NCBI RefSeq assembly: GCF_021165955.1 | Contig: NZ_CP088952.1 | Span: 3,038,001 to 3,102,000 of the forward strand | Direction of reading: 5' to 3' | Source of the DNA: Massilia endophytica | Lineage (GTDB): Bacteria > Pseudomonadota > Gammaproteobacteria > Burkholderiales > Burkholderiaceae_D | Length of the DNA stretch: 64,000 bases | Shown: positions 16,338 to 25,093 of the stretch, piece after piece | Layout: each line of letters begins with the position of its first letter | How positions within the stretch are numbered: the first letter of the stretch is position 1 | Notes under the pieces: model-generated | Databases searched by the model: none | What the model was told of the DNA's origin: nothing | The model's input: the letters and a program-made list of their open reading frames with translations, nothing else | Position numbers and translations under genes: made by a program

Positions 16338-17620
16338 CAGCGGCCCTCCCGGTCACGGGACGATTCGCGGGAACGGCTGTCGCGGCGGTTCAGGTCCATC
16401 GAAGAAGTCTCCGGTGGCGGCAGCAGCACCGCGGTGGGCGGCGGCGCCGTAATGTTGGCACGGTTGGCTTCAGTGGCGGCCACTTGTGCAATCAGCTTGT
16501 CCAGCGGCAGATACAGCAGGTTGCTGCCCGCCTTGGCGTCGACCATCACCTTGCTGGTGCTGGAGAAGATCTGCTGCATGGTTTCCAGGTACATGCGGTC
16601 GCGCGTCACGCCGGGCGCCTTCTGGTACTCGGCGAGCACGGACTTGAAGCGGTCGGCATTACCCTGCGCGTTCTCGGTGACCATGGAACGGTAGGCTTCC
16701 GCCTCCTGCACCAGGCGGAAAGCGGCGCCGCGCGCCTTGGGCACGATATCGTTGGCGTAGGCCTGGCCCTCGTTCTTCTGGCGCTCGCGGTCCTGGCCCG
16801 CCTTCACCGCGTCGTCAAAGGCGGCCTGCACCTGCTCGGGCGGCTGCACGCCCTGCATGGTCACGTTCGTGATCAGCACGCCGGAGGCGTAGCGGTCCAG
16901 GATCTGCTGCATCATCTGCTGCGTGTCCTGCGCCACCTTCTCGCGGCCTTCGTACAGCACGTAGTCCATCTTGCTGCGGCCCACGATCTCGCGGATCGAG
17001 GTCTCGGCCACCTGGCGCACGTTCTCCTCCGGGCCGCTGTTGTTGTACAGCCAGGCCACGGGGTCCTTCAGGCGGTACTGCACGGCGAACTGGATGTCGA
17101 TGATGTTCTCGTCGTCCGTGAGCATGAGCGATTCGCGGGTCTGCTTGTTGCGGGTATTGCCCTGGTAGCCCACTTCCACGGTGCGCACCTGGGATACGTT
17201 CACGGTCTCGTTGGCCTGGAAGGGATAGGGCCAGCGCCAGTTGAAGCCCGCGGGCGTGGTGTGGCTGAAGCGGCCGAAGGTGGTCACGACGCCCGTTTGG
17301 CCTTCCTGCACGATGAAGGAGCCGGTCGCCAGCCAGACCAGCAGCCCGATCACGGTCACCGCGCCAACGGTGGCGCCGGCGCCTTTCATTTCGCCGCCGC
17401 TGCCGCCACCGCCGCCGTTATTGCCGTTGCGGTTCTTGCCGCCGAAAAGGCCGTTCAGGCGCTGGTTGAAGTCGCGCCAGAGCTGGTCCAGGTCCGGCGG
17501 GCCATCGCCGGGCTTCTTACCTTCCTGGGCCTTGTTCGTGTCCTTGCTGCCGTTCCCCCAGCGAGGGTCGTTCAGGGACAGCTTCAGGCCTAGTCTTTTC
17601 AAGAGAGAGGAAAAGGGCAT
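16337..17620 (-). CDS. hflK: FtsH protease activity modulator HflK
   Basis: This 427-residue partner of HflC opens with SLNDPRWGNG and a Gly/Asn-rich stretch, then one transmembrane helix (about residues 85-110), an SPFH domain and a long coiled coil. The C terminus is rich in Arg, Ser and Asp. The ATG at 17620 is preferred over earlier in-frame starts at 17644 and 17677 because those overlap hflX and lack ribosome-binding signals. It is 7 bases from the hflX stop in the hfq-hflX-hflK-hflC operon. Confidence 0.95.
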   Translation of the reverse strand: MPFSSLLKRLGLKLSLNDPRWGNGSKDTNKAQEGKKPGDGPPDLDQLWRDFNQRLNGLFGGKNRNGNNGGGGGSGGEMKGAGATVGAVTVIGLLVWLATGSFIVQEGQTGVVTTFGRFSHTTPAGFNWRWPYPFQANETVNVSQVRTVEVGYQGNTRNKQTRESLMLTDDENIIDIQFAVQYRLKDPVAWLYNNSGPEENVRQVAETSIREIVGRSKMDYVLYEGREKVAQDTQQMMQQILDRYASGVLITNVTMQGVQPPEQVQAAFDDAVKAGQDRERQKNEGQAYANDIVPKARGAAFRLVQEAEAYRSMVTENAQGNADRFKSVLAEYQKAPGVTRDRMYLETMQQIFSSTSKVMVDAKAGSNLLYLPLDKLIAQVAATEANRANITAPPPTAVLLPPPETSSMDLNRRDSRSRESSRDREGR

Positions 17621-17627
17621 GTTTTTC

Positions 17628-18773
17628 TTAGTGTGATCCAGCATGGGTGAATGTGGAGATACTATCCGGCGCAACATCCTCTTGCGGATGCAGGCTGGCT
17701 TCCTGCGCGTCGAGCGCTGCCTCGCTGATGGCGGCGCGCAGCAAATCTAGGCCCTGGCCCGTGCGGGCACTGATGAAAACGCGGGAAATTTTATCATATT
17801 CATCACGTTCCACCGCCGGCTCCAGGCCGGTGGCATCGATCTTGTTCCAGACCAGGATTTGCGGAATATGGTCGGCTCCGATCTCCTTGAGCACGAGGTT
17901 GACCTGTTCGATCTGCTCCATGCGCACGGGGCTCGCCGCGTCCACCACGTGCAGCAGCAGGTCGGCATGGATGGTCTCTTCCAGGGTGGCGCGGAAGGCG
18001 GCCACCAGCTGGTGCGGCAGCTCGCGCACGAAGCCGACGGTGTCCGACAGCACGATATTGCCCACCTCTTCGCCCATGTAGACGCGGCGCGAGGTGGTAT
18101 CGAGGGTGGCGAACAGCTGGTCGGCGGCGTAGACGCCTGCCTTGGTCACGGCATTGAACAGCGTGGACTTGCCCGCGTTGGTGTAGCCCACCAGGGACAC
18201 GGAGAAGGTCTGGCTGCGGCCGCGCGAGCGGCGCTGGGTCTCGTGCTGCTTGCGCAGCTTTGCCAGGCGGGCGCGCAGCATCTTCACGCGCTCGCCGATC
18301 AGGCGGCGGTCGGTTTCGAGCTGGGTCTCACCCGGACCCCGCAAGCCGATACCGCCCTTCTGGCGTTCAAGGTGGGTCCAGCCGCGAATCAGGCGCGTGG
18401 CCAGGTGCTGCAACTGCGCCAGTTCCACCTGCAGCTTGCCCTCGTGGCTCTTGGCGCGCTGGGCGAAGATGTCGAGAATAAGGCTGGTGCGGTCCAGCAC
18501 CCGGATGTTCAGGCGCTTTTCCAGGTTGCGCTGCTGCGCGGGGGACAAGGCATGGTTGAAGATGACGATTTCGAGCTTCTGGTCCAGCACCGCATGGCCG
18601 ATCTCGTCGGCCTTGCCGCTGCCCACGAAGTAGGCGGCATCGGGACTGGAACGCTTGCCCGTGATCGTGGCGACCGGCTCCGCTCCCGCGGAGCGCGCGA
18701 GTAGGTTCAGTTCCTCGATACTGGCAGCGAAATCGCCCTGACCGAAATCGACACCGACTAAGGCTGCGCGCAT
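17628..18773 (-). CDS. hflX: Ribosome-associated GTPase HflX
   Basis: This 381-residue GTPase binds the 50S subunit and helps split stalled or heat-damaged ribosomes. The N-terminal domain includes VGSGKADEIG and the arginine-rich helix RIRGWTHLERQKGGIGLRG-like region, a family signature (GGIGLRGPGETQLE). G1 is GYTNAGKST, G3 DTVGF and G4 NKID. The ATG at 18773 begins the conserved MRAALVGVDFG; a TTG 18 bases earlier is the other option. It sits between hfq and hflK as in many proteobacteria. Confidence 0.95.
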   Translation of the reverse strand: MRAALVGVDFGQGDFAASIEELNLLARSAGAEPVATITGKRSSPDAAYFVGSGKADEIGHAVLDQKLEIVIFNHALSPAQQRNLEKRLNIRVLDRTSLILDIFAQRAKSHEGKLQVELAQLQHLATRLIRGWTHLERQKGGIGLRGPGETQLETDRRLIGERVKMLRARLAKLRKQHETQRRSRGRSQTFSVSLVGYTNAGKSTLFNAVTKAGVYAADQLFATLDTTSRRVYMGEEVGNIVLSDTVGFVRELPHQLVAAFRATLEETIHADLLLHVVDAASPVRMEQIEQVNLVLKEIGADHIPQILVWNKIDATGLEPAVERDEYDKISRVFISARTGQGLDLLRAAISEAALDAQEASLHPQEDVAPDSISTFTHAGSH

Positions 18774-18826
18774 AAGACGGTCAGGGAGCAATGAAGCGGT
18801 TCGGCACGGCGTTCAAACGCAATGCC

Positions 18827-19066
18827 TTACTCCGCCTCGTTGTTGTCGATGTTGAGGTTGACGGCGCGGGCCGGCACCACGGTCGAAATGGCGTGCTTGT
18901 ACACCATCTGGGTCACCGTGTTACGCAGCAGGACGACGTACTGGTCGAAGGATTCGATATGGCCTTGCAGCTTGATACCGTTGACCAGGTAGATTGAGAC
19001 GGGAACGTGCTCTTTGCGCAGCGCATTCAGAAATGGGTCTTGTAACAATTGCCCTTTGTTGCTCAT
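18827..19066 (-). CDS. hfq: RNA chaperone Hfq
   Basis: This 79-residue Sm-like protein forms hexameric rings that pair small RNAs with mRNAs. Sm1 is in LNALRKEHVPVSIYLVNGIKLQGHIESFD (read in parts) and Sm2 is the conserved YKHAIS motif with TVVPAR. The start MSNKGQLLQDPFLN is typical. The C-terminal tail (NLNIDNNEAE) is short and acidic, as in other betaproteobacteria. It is preceded by a GGAGC Shine-Dalgarno. hflX follows after 53 bases. Confidence 0.98.
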   Translation of the reverse strand: MSNKGQLLQDPFLNALRKEHVPVSIYLVNGIKLQGHIESFDQYVVLLRNTVTQMVYKHAISTVVPARAVNLNIDNNEAE

Positions 19067-19217
19067 GACAGCTCCAGTTATGTTGTTGTGTTCGAATTGG
19101 AGGCGAAACGCTTGAATTCAAGTGCCGGCTGACACCCCCTACTGCTTTCAGATCGCAGTGGGGATGCTCCGAAGCTACTGTAACCTGTTTTTTTGAATTG
19201 TGCAGGGTGTCCGAATG

Positions 19218-19242
19218 AAAACCAGCTTAAATCGCCGGTTTT
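19218..19242 (-). terminator. Candidate terminator after der
   Basis: On the minus strand AAAACCGGC and GCTGGTTTT form a stem with one internal mismatch, and the T-run is part of the second arm. It begins 6 bases past the der stop codon. It would separate der from hfq, whose promoter should then lie in 19067-19217. Confidence 0.55.
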
Positions 19243-19248
19243 CCTCAA

Positions 19249-20592
19249 CTATTTTTCGGATTTCGCGAAGGGATTCTTGCTCGTGCGCAACTCAATGCGC
19301 AATGGCGTGCCGACCAGGGAGAAGGTGTCACGGAAGTGCTTCTCGAGGTAACGTTTATACGGTTCGCTCACCGCATCCAGCGAGTTGCCGTGGATGACGA
19401 TGATGGGCGGATTCATGCCGCCCTGGTGGGCGTAGCGCATCTTCGGCCGCACGCCGCCCTTGCGCTTGGGCTCCTGCTTCTCGATCGCTTCCTGCAAGGC
19501 GCGCGTGAGCTTCGGCGTGGAGAGGTCGGCGGTCGCCGCCGCATAGGCCGCGTCCACGGACTTCATGAGCGGGCCGATGCCCGTGCCCTTCAGCGCCGAG
19601 ATGAAGTGGGTCTTGGCGAAGCTGAGGAAGTCGATCTTGCGGTCCATGTCCATCTTGATCTGGTCGCGCTGGTCCGAAGTCAGGCCGTCCCACTTGTTCA
19701 CGGCCAGCACCAGGGCGCGGCCCGATTCGAGGATGAAGCCCGCAATGTGGGCGTCCTGCTCGGAGATGTTCTGCTGCGCATCCAGCATCAGGATCACGAC
19801 GTTCGCTTCCGAGATCGACTGCAGGGTCTTCACCACCGAGAACTTCTCGATGGCTTCGAACACCTTGCCGCGGCGGCGGATGCCGGCCGTGTCGATCAGG
19901 GTGTAGTGCTTGCCGCCACGCTCGAATGGAATCTCGATGGAGTCGCGCGTGGTGCCGGGCATGTCGAAGGCGATCACGCGCTCTTCGCCCAGCAGGGTGT
20001 TGATGAGGGTGGACTTGCCCACGTTGGGACGCCCCACCAGCGCCAGCTTGATGCCCCGCTCTTCCGGCAGGAGCTCCTCTTCGTCCGCCGGACGGAAGGC
20101 GAAGGCCTTGTCCAGCGCCTCCTGCACCAGGTCGTGCACGCCGTCGCCATGGGCGCCGGAGATGGCATAGGGGTCGCCCAGGCCCAGCTCATAGAAGTCC
20201 GACACGGCCGAGGTGTACTTCATGCCCTCGGCCTTGTTCACCACCAGCAGCACGGGACGGCCGCTCTTGCGCAGGAAGTCGGTAATGGTCTTGTCGTGCG
20301 GCGTCATGCCCTGGCGGCCATCCACCAGGAACACGACGACATCCGCCTCGGCGACGGCCTGCTTGGTTTGCAGGGCCATCTGGTACATGATGCCTTCCTT
20401 GGCGACCGGTTCGAAACCGCCGGTATCGATGACCAGGAAGGGACGGTCGCCGACGCGGCCCTCGCCATAGTGACGATCGCGCGTCAGACCAGGCAAGTCC
20501 GCCACCAGCGCGTCGCGCGAGCGGGTCAGACGATTGAAGAGGGTCGATTTCCCGACGTTCGGGCGGCCCACGAGTGCAATTACCGGCTTCAT
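19249..20592 (-). CDS. der: Ribosome assembly GTPase Der (EngA)
   Basis: This 447-residue protein has two tandem GTPase domains and a C-terminal KH-like domain, needed for 50S assembly. The first G1 is GRPNVGKSTLFNRL (residues about 8-21) and the second is GRPNVGKSTLINTL (about 188-201). DTGGFEP and DTAGIRRRG are the two G3 regions, and NKAEG and NKWDG the two G4 boxes. The KH domain ends with RTSKNPFAKSEK. It follows bamB by 9 bases in the yfgM-bamB-der order. Confidence 0.97.
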   Translation of the reverse strand: MKPVIALVGRPNVGKSTLFNRLTRSRDALVADLPGLTRDRHYGEGRVGDRPFLVIDTGGFEPVAKEGIMYQMALQTKQAVAEADVVVFLVDGRQGMTPHDKTITDFLRKSGRPVLLVVNKAEGMKYTSAVSDFYELGLGDPYAISGAHGDGVHDLVQEALDKAFAFRPADEEELLPEERGIKLALVGRPNVGKSTLINTLLGEERVIAFDMPGTTRDSIEIPFERGGKHYTLIDTAGIRRRGKVFEAIEKFSVVKTLQSISEANVVILMLDAQQNISEQDAHIAGFILESGRALVLAVNKWDGLTSDQRDQIKMDMDRKIDFLSFAKTHFISALKGTGIGPLMKSVDAAYAAATADLSTPKLTRALQEAIEKQEPKRKGGVRPKMRYAHQGGMNPPIIVIHGNSLDAVSEPYKRYLEKHFRDTFSLVGTPLRIELRTSKNPFAKSEK

Positions 20593-20601
20593 TTATTCTT
20601 G

Positions 20602-21753
20602 TTAGTCGACCGTGATAGCGGCCACTGTTCCTGCTTGAGTTTGGAAAATCATGCTGTTGCCGGCCACTTGCGGGGCCGACTTGATGGCGCTGCCATCGGT
20701 TTCGACGCGGCCCAGCATGGAACCGTCTTCGCGCGACAGCAGGTGCACATAGCCCTGGTAGTCGCCCACGGCCACCACGCGGCCATAGGATACGGGGGTG
20801 GACAGCACGCGGTTGCCCAGCGAGTCGTTCTTCCAGGCGCTGGCGCCCGCGTCGCGGCTGTAGCTGTTCACATTGCCCTTGTCGTCCGCCACGAAAACGA
20901 AGCGCTGGTCCACGGCCACGCCCACGTCGGTGGAGGTTTCCTTGGCCCAGCGGCCCACGCCGGTGGCGGAGTCGAAGCAGCCCACCTTGCCCTGCCAGGT
21001 CGCGGTGCACACGTCCTTGTCGAAGACCACGGGCGCGCCGCCGATATCGGACACGCGCTCCAGTTCCGTCGCGCCCTTCGGATCGGCCACGGAGACTTCG
21101 AAGCGCGGCACGCCGTTGGCGAGAGCCAGCGCAATCAGGCGGCCCGCAGGCTGCGGCACGTACACGTTGCCGTTGGCGACCACCATGCCCGAGGCGCTGC
21201 GCAGGGTCAGTGCAGGCGTCGTACGCTGCAGGAACCATTTGCGTTCGCCGGTCTTGATGTCGTAGGCGGTAATCTTGTTATCCAGGCTGCGCACGATCAC
21301 CAGTTCGTCGCTGATCGCCGGGCTGGCCAGCACTTCGCTCGATGCCTGGGTTTCCCACAGCAGCTTGCCGCTGCCGTCGTACACATACACGGCGCCTTTC
21401 AGGCCGCCCACTGCAACCACCTTGCCGTTGGTGCCCACGCCCGCGGTCAGCTCGCCCGGCGCCTTGATGCGCCACTGCGAACGGCCCGTGGCCGCTTCCA
21501 GGCGCTCGATGGTGCCGTCGTTGGCGGCCACGAAGACGCTGCCGTCCGCCACGGCGGGCGTGAACTGGTACAGGCCAGCCTTGCCGACCGAATGCTTCCA
21601 CAGCACCTTGCTGGGGACCGGCGACTTGATCTCCACCAGCTTGGCGGGCGGGTTCTTGTCCTTGTCCTTGAAGGGGTTCAGCCAGCTCAGGGAACTGCAA
21701 CCTGCCGTCAGCGCCAGCAGGCTCACGCCAACTACTTTTCCGGTGATACGCAT
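20602..21753 (-). CDS. bamB: Outer membrane assembly lipoprotein BamB
   Basis: This 383-residue lipoprotein of the BAM complex inserts beta-barrel proteins into the outer membrane. The signal peptide ends in the lipobox LTAGC, with lipidated Cys19. The remainder is an eight-bladed PQQ-type beta-propeller, seen as repeats such as GSVFVAANDGTIERLEAATG and GAVYVYDGSGKLLWE. Length fits BamB. It lies between yfgM and der, the standard arrangement. Confidence 0.95.
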   Translation of the reverse strand: MRITGKVVGVSLLALTAGCSSLSWLNPFKDKDKNPPAKLVEIKSPVPSKVLWKHSVGKAGLYQFTPAVADGSVFVAANDGTIERLEAATGRSQWRIKAPGELTAGVGTNGKVVAVGGLKGAVYVYDGSGKLLWETQASSEVLASPAISDELVIVRSLDNKITAYDIKTGERKWFLQRTTPALTLRSASGMVVANGNVYVPQPAGRLIALALANGVPRFEVSVADPKGATELERVSDIGGAPVVFDKDVCTATWQGKVGCFDSATGVGRWAKETSTDVGVAVDQRFVFVADDKGNVNSYSRDAGASAWKNDSLGNRVLSTPVSYGRVVAVGDYQGYVHLLSREDGSMLGRVETDGSAIKSAPQVAGNSMIFQTQAGTVAAITVD

Positions 21754-21781
21754 ATTGTTCTTGACCTTGTGTCTCGGTTAC

Positions 21782-22444
21782 TCAGGCAGCGGGCGCCGCC
21801 GGCTTCTGTTCAGGCACCGTGCCGCCGATGGCTTCCAGTTTCAGCTCGATCAGCTGGCGGCCCGGGTTCTTCTTGTCGGTGCCTTCCAGCGCGGCCTTGT
21901 AAGCGGCGCGGGCGTCGGCCAGCTTGTTCTGCGCGGCCAGCACGTCGCCCTTGCGGTCGTTGACGGCGGCGGCGAACTGCGGCTTGGTGTCGCCTGCCAG
22001 CACCTTCAGCGCCTCGCCGTAGGCCTTTTCGTCCAGCAGCACACCGGCCAGGCGCAGCTTGGCCACGGCCTGGTATTCGTCGTTGCCGTGCTCGATGGCC
22101 CACTGCAGCTGGGCCTTGGCGGTCTTCAGGTCGTTCGCTTCGAAGGCGCTCTTGGCGGCAATCAGCGCGCCCATGCCCGCATAGGCGGTGCGGCCGAATT
22201 TGCTTTCCATGTCGCCCGCGGCGCGCTGCACCTTGGCGTTGTCCTTCTTGCCTGCGGCGTCCTGCAGCTCGTCGTACAGCGCCGAGGCCTGCACCGCCTG
22301 GGTGCGGATGTAGTACTGCCAGCCCGCCCAGCCGGAATAGGCGGCAAGGCCTGCCACCAGCAGCCAGGTGGCCAGGTTGCCGTATTGCGCCCACCATGCT
22401 TTGAGGGAGGCCAGCTGTTCTTGTTCTTCGAGATCGTATGCCAT
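21782..22444 (-). CDS. yfgM: YfgM-like TPR protein, ancillary SecYEG translocon subunit
   Basis: This 220-residue protein has a short cytoplasmic N terminus (MAYDLEEQEQLASLKAWWAQYG), one transmembrane helix (about residues 23-45) and a periplasmic tetratricopeptide domain. In enterobacteria YfgM joins PpiD at the translocon and helps secreted proteins fold. The N-terminal EEQEQLASLKAWW motif and position between hisS and bamB identify it. The C terminus ends in a Pro/Ala-rich tail. Confidence 0.92.
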   Translation of the reverse strand: MAYDLEEQEQLASLKAWWAQYGNLATWLLVAGLAAYSGWAGWQYYIRTQAVQASALYDELQDAAGKKDNAKVQRAAGDMESKFGRTAYAGMGALIAAKSAFEANDLKTAKAQLQWAIEHGNDEYQAVAKLRLAGVLLDEKAYGEALKVLAGDTKPQFAAAVNDRKGDVLAAQNKLADARAAYKAALEGTDKKNPGRQLIELKLEAIGGTVPEQKPAAPAA

Positions 22445-22472
22445 GTTTCGGTCTGCTCGTCAGGTTGGTCGA

Positions 22473-23816
22473 TTAATGATGATAGTGAACGTGGTCGTGG
22501 TCATGATCGTGGTCTCCAACGATCTGGTCCACCACGTGGTCCACCACGCCGTCGAACGGCACGGAGGTTTGCTGCGCTTCGCCCTCTTCCCCGCGCAGCG
22601 CCTTTACGCTGGCGGTGTTGTTGGCCACTTCGTCCTCGCCGATGATGATGGCGAAGGCGGCGCCGCTGGCGTCGGCCTTCTTCATCTGGGACTTGAAGCT
22701 GCCCGCGCCGCTGGCGGTCGCGCAATGGAGCATCACGTCCAGGCCCGCATCGCGCAGGCGCTCGGCCAGCACGAAGGACTGGAGCTGGGCCGCTTCGCCC
22801 TGGTGCACCATGTACACGTCGCACTGGTTCGGCGCGGCGGTCTCGCCGCTTTCGCGCATCAGCTCAATGAGGCGCTCCACGCCCATGGCGAAGCCCACCG
22901 CCGGTGTCGGCTTGCCGCCGAACATTTCGATCAGGGGATCGTAGCGGCCGCCCGCGCACACGGTGCCCTGGGCGCCCAGCTGGTCGGTCACCCACTCGAA
23001 CACGGTGCGGTTGTAGTAGTCGATGCCGCGCACCAGGCGGGTATTGATGGTGTAAGGGATGTTGTTGTGCTTCAGGATCTTCTGCACGCCCTCGAAGTGG
23101 GCCAGCGATTCCGCGCCCAGGTAGTCCAGCAGCTTCGGCGCACCGTTCACCATGTCCTGCATGGCAGGGTTCTTGGTGTCCAGGATGCGCAGCGGGTTGG
23201 TGTGGAGGCGGCGCTTGGCCTCCGCATCCAGGATGTCCTCGTGCTTCTCGAGGTAGGCGATCAGGTCCACGCGGTGGCGTGCGCGCTCCTCGGCATCGCC
23301 GATGGAATTCAGTTCGAGGCGGATGTTCTGCAGGCCCAGGTCGTCCCACAGGCGGCGGCACAGCATGATCAGTTCCGCGTCCACATCCGGGCCGGTGAAG
23401 CCCACGGCTTCCGCACCGATCTGGTGGAACTGGCGGTAACGGCCGCGCTGCGGCTTCTCGTGGCGGAACATCTGGCCCTTGTACCACAGGCGCTTGGGGC
23501 CTTCGTAGGTCAGGTTATGTTCCAGCACGGCTCGCACCACGCCTGCCGTGCCTTCCGGGCGCAGGGTGAGCTTGTCGCCGTTCATGGAGTCTTCGAAGGA
23601 ATACATCTCCTTCTCCACGATGTCGGTCACGGCGCCGATGGCGCGCGAGAACAGGCGGGTCTCTTCCACGATGGGAGTGCGGATCTGCTGGAAGCCGTAG
23701 CTTTGCAGGATGGACTGCGCGGTGTTCTCGAAGATTTCCCACAGGTGGGCATCGGCCGGGAGGATGTCGTTCATCCCCTTGATGGCTACGATCTTTTCGG
23801 CTTTTTTGTCGGTCAT
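22473..23816 (-). CDS. hisS: Histidyl-tRNA synthetase with a His/Asp-rich tail
   Basis: This 447-residue class II synthetase charges tRNA-His. Motif 1 includes RTPIVEETRLFSRAIGAVTD, motif 2 is RYRQFHQIGAEAVG and motif 3 is GFAMGVERL. The histidine A box is LVRGIDYYNRTVFEW. The ATG at 23816 is 3 bases from the ispG stop. The end is unusual: after the normal C-terminal domain the last 13 residues are DHDHDHDHVHYHH, six of them histidine. Such a tail could bind metal or make synthesis of the enzyme itself sensitive to charged tRNA-His. That idea is inference. Confidence 0.96.
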   Translation of the reverse strand: MTDKKAEKIVAIKGMNDILPADAHLWEIFENTAQSILQSYGFQQIRTPIVEETRLFSRAIGAVTDIVEKEMYSFEDSMNGDKLTLRPEGTAGVVRAVLEHNLTYEGPKRLWYKGQMFRHEKPQRGRYRQFHQIGAEAVGFTGPDVDAELIMLCRRLWDDLGLQNIRLELNSIGDAEERARHRVDLIAYLEKHEDILDAEAKRRLHTNPLRILDTKNPAMQDMVNGAPKLLDYLGAESLAHFEGVQKILKHNNIPYTINTRLVRGIDYYNRTVFEWVTDQLGAQGTVCAGGRYDPLIEMFGGKPTPAVGFAMGVERLIELMRESGETAAPNQCDVYMVHQGEAAQLQSFVLAERLRDAGLDVMLHCATASGAGSFKSQMKKADASGAAFAIIIGEDEVANNTASVKALRGEEGEAQQTSVPFDGVVDHVVDQIVGDHDHDHDHVHYHH

Positions 23817-23818
23817 GT

Positions 23819-25087
23819 TTATGCTGCTTGTTTGCTGTAGTTCTTCTGTACGTAGTCCAGCACGATGGCCTGGAACTCCTGCACGATATTCTCGCCGCGC
23901 AGCGTGGCCACCTTCTGGCCATCGACGAATACCGGCGCGGCGGGCGATTCGCCGGTGCCGGGCAGGCTGATGCCGATGTTGGCGTGCTTCGATTCGCCGG
24001 GGCCGTTGACGATGCAGCCCATCACGGCCACGTTCATCGCTTCCACGCCCGGATAGGTCTTCTTCCACTCCGGCATCTGCTCGCGCAGATAGCTCTGGAT
24101 GTCGTCCGCCAGTTCCTGGAAGACGGTGGAGGTGGTGCGGCCGCAGCCCGGGCAGGCGATCACCATGGGAGTGAACTTGCGCAGGCCCATGGTCTGCAGG
24201 ATCTCCTGGCCCACCACCACTTCCTTCGTGCGGTCGCCGCCCGGCTCGGGGGTCAGCGAAATGCGGATGGTGTCGCCGATGCCTTCCTGCAGCAGCACGG
24301 AGAGCGCCGCCGTGGAGGCCACGATGCCCTTGCTGCCCATGCCCGCCTCGGTCAGGCCCAGATGCAGCGCGTAATCGCAGCGCTTGGCCAGTTCGCGGTA
24401 GACGGCGATCAGGTCCTGCACGCCGGAGACCTTGCAGGACAGGACGATCTTGTCCCGCCCCAGGCCCAGCTCCTCGGCGCGCACGGCGTTCTCGATGGCG
24501 GAGGTGATCAGCGCCTCGTACATCACCTGCTGCGCGGTCCAGGGATTCTCGCGGCTCGCGTTTTCATCCATGATGCGGGCCAGCAGGGCCTGGTCCAGCG
24601 AGCCCCAGTTGACACCGATGCGCACCGGCTTGTTGTAGCGCGCCGCCACTTCGATCATCTGGGCGAACTGCGTGTCGCGCTTGGCGCCCTTGCCCACGTT
24701 GCCGGGGTTGATGCGGTACTTGGACAGCGCCTGCGCGCAGTCCGGATAGTCGGTGAGCAGCGTGTGGCCGTTGTAGTGGAAATCGCCCACCAGCGGCACG
24801 TCGATATCCATGCGGTCCAGCTGCTCGCGGATATAGGGTACGGCGGCCGCCGCTTCCGGACGGTCCACCGTCAGGCGCACCAGCTCCGAGCCGGCGCGCG
24901 CCAGCTCCTTGATCTGGATGGCCGTCGCCACCGCGTCGGCGGTGTCGGTATTGGTCATCGACTGCACCACCACGGGCGCATTGCCGCCCACCCAGACCTG
25001 CTTTTCCTTGTACGCGACCAGCACGCCGCGGCTGGCGCGGCGGGCGGACGGACCGGATGGGATGGCGGTATTGGAATCCATGCTCAT
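23819..25087 (-). CDS. ispG: 4-hydroxy-3-methylbut-2-enyl diphosphate synthase (flavodoxin)
   Basis: This 422-residue iron-sulfur enzyme does the next-to-last step of the MEP isoprenoid pathway, reducing MEcPP to HMBPP. The N-terminal TIM-barrel carries VVVQSMTNTDTADA and the [4Fe-4S] cysteines lie in CPGCGRTT and MGCIVNGPGE near the C terminus. The central insertion typical of the longer proteobacterial form is present. It sits between rodZ and hisS, with only 2 bases to the hisS start. Confidence 0.97.
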   Translation of the reverse strand: MSMDSNTAIPSGPSARRASRGVLVAYKEKQVWVGGNAPVVVQSMTNTDTADAVATAIQIKELARAGSELVRLTVDRPEAAAAVPYIREQLDRMDIDVPLVGDFHYNGHTLLTDYPDCAQALSKYRINPGNVGKGAKRDTQFAQMIEVAARYNKPVRIGVNWGSLDQALLARIMDENASRENPWTAQQVMYEALITSAIENAVRAEELGLGRDKIVLSCKVSGVQDLIAVYRELAKRCDYALHLGLTEAGMGSKGIVASTAALSVLLQEGIGDTIRISLTPEPGGDRTKEVVVGQEILQTMGLRKFTPMVIACPGCGRTTSTVFQELADDIQSYLREQMPEWKKTYPGVEAMNVAVMGCIVNGPGESKHANIGISLPGTGESPAAPVFVDGQKVATLRGENIVQEFQAIVLDYVQKNYSKQAA

Positions 25088-25093
25088 GTTTCT

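Noticed and set aside
19336..21963. An 875-codon open frame on the plus strand opposite der and bamB
   Set aside because: It is antisense to two well-identified genes, is His/Arg/Ala-rich without any domain, and is the kind of long open frame that high GC third positions create.
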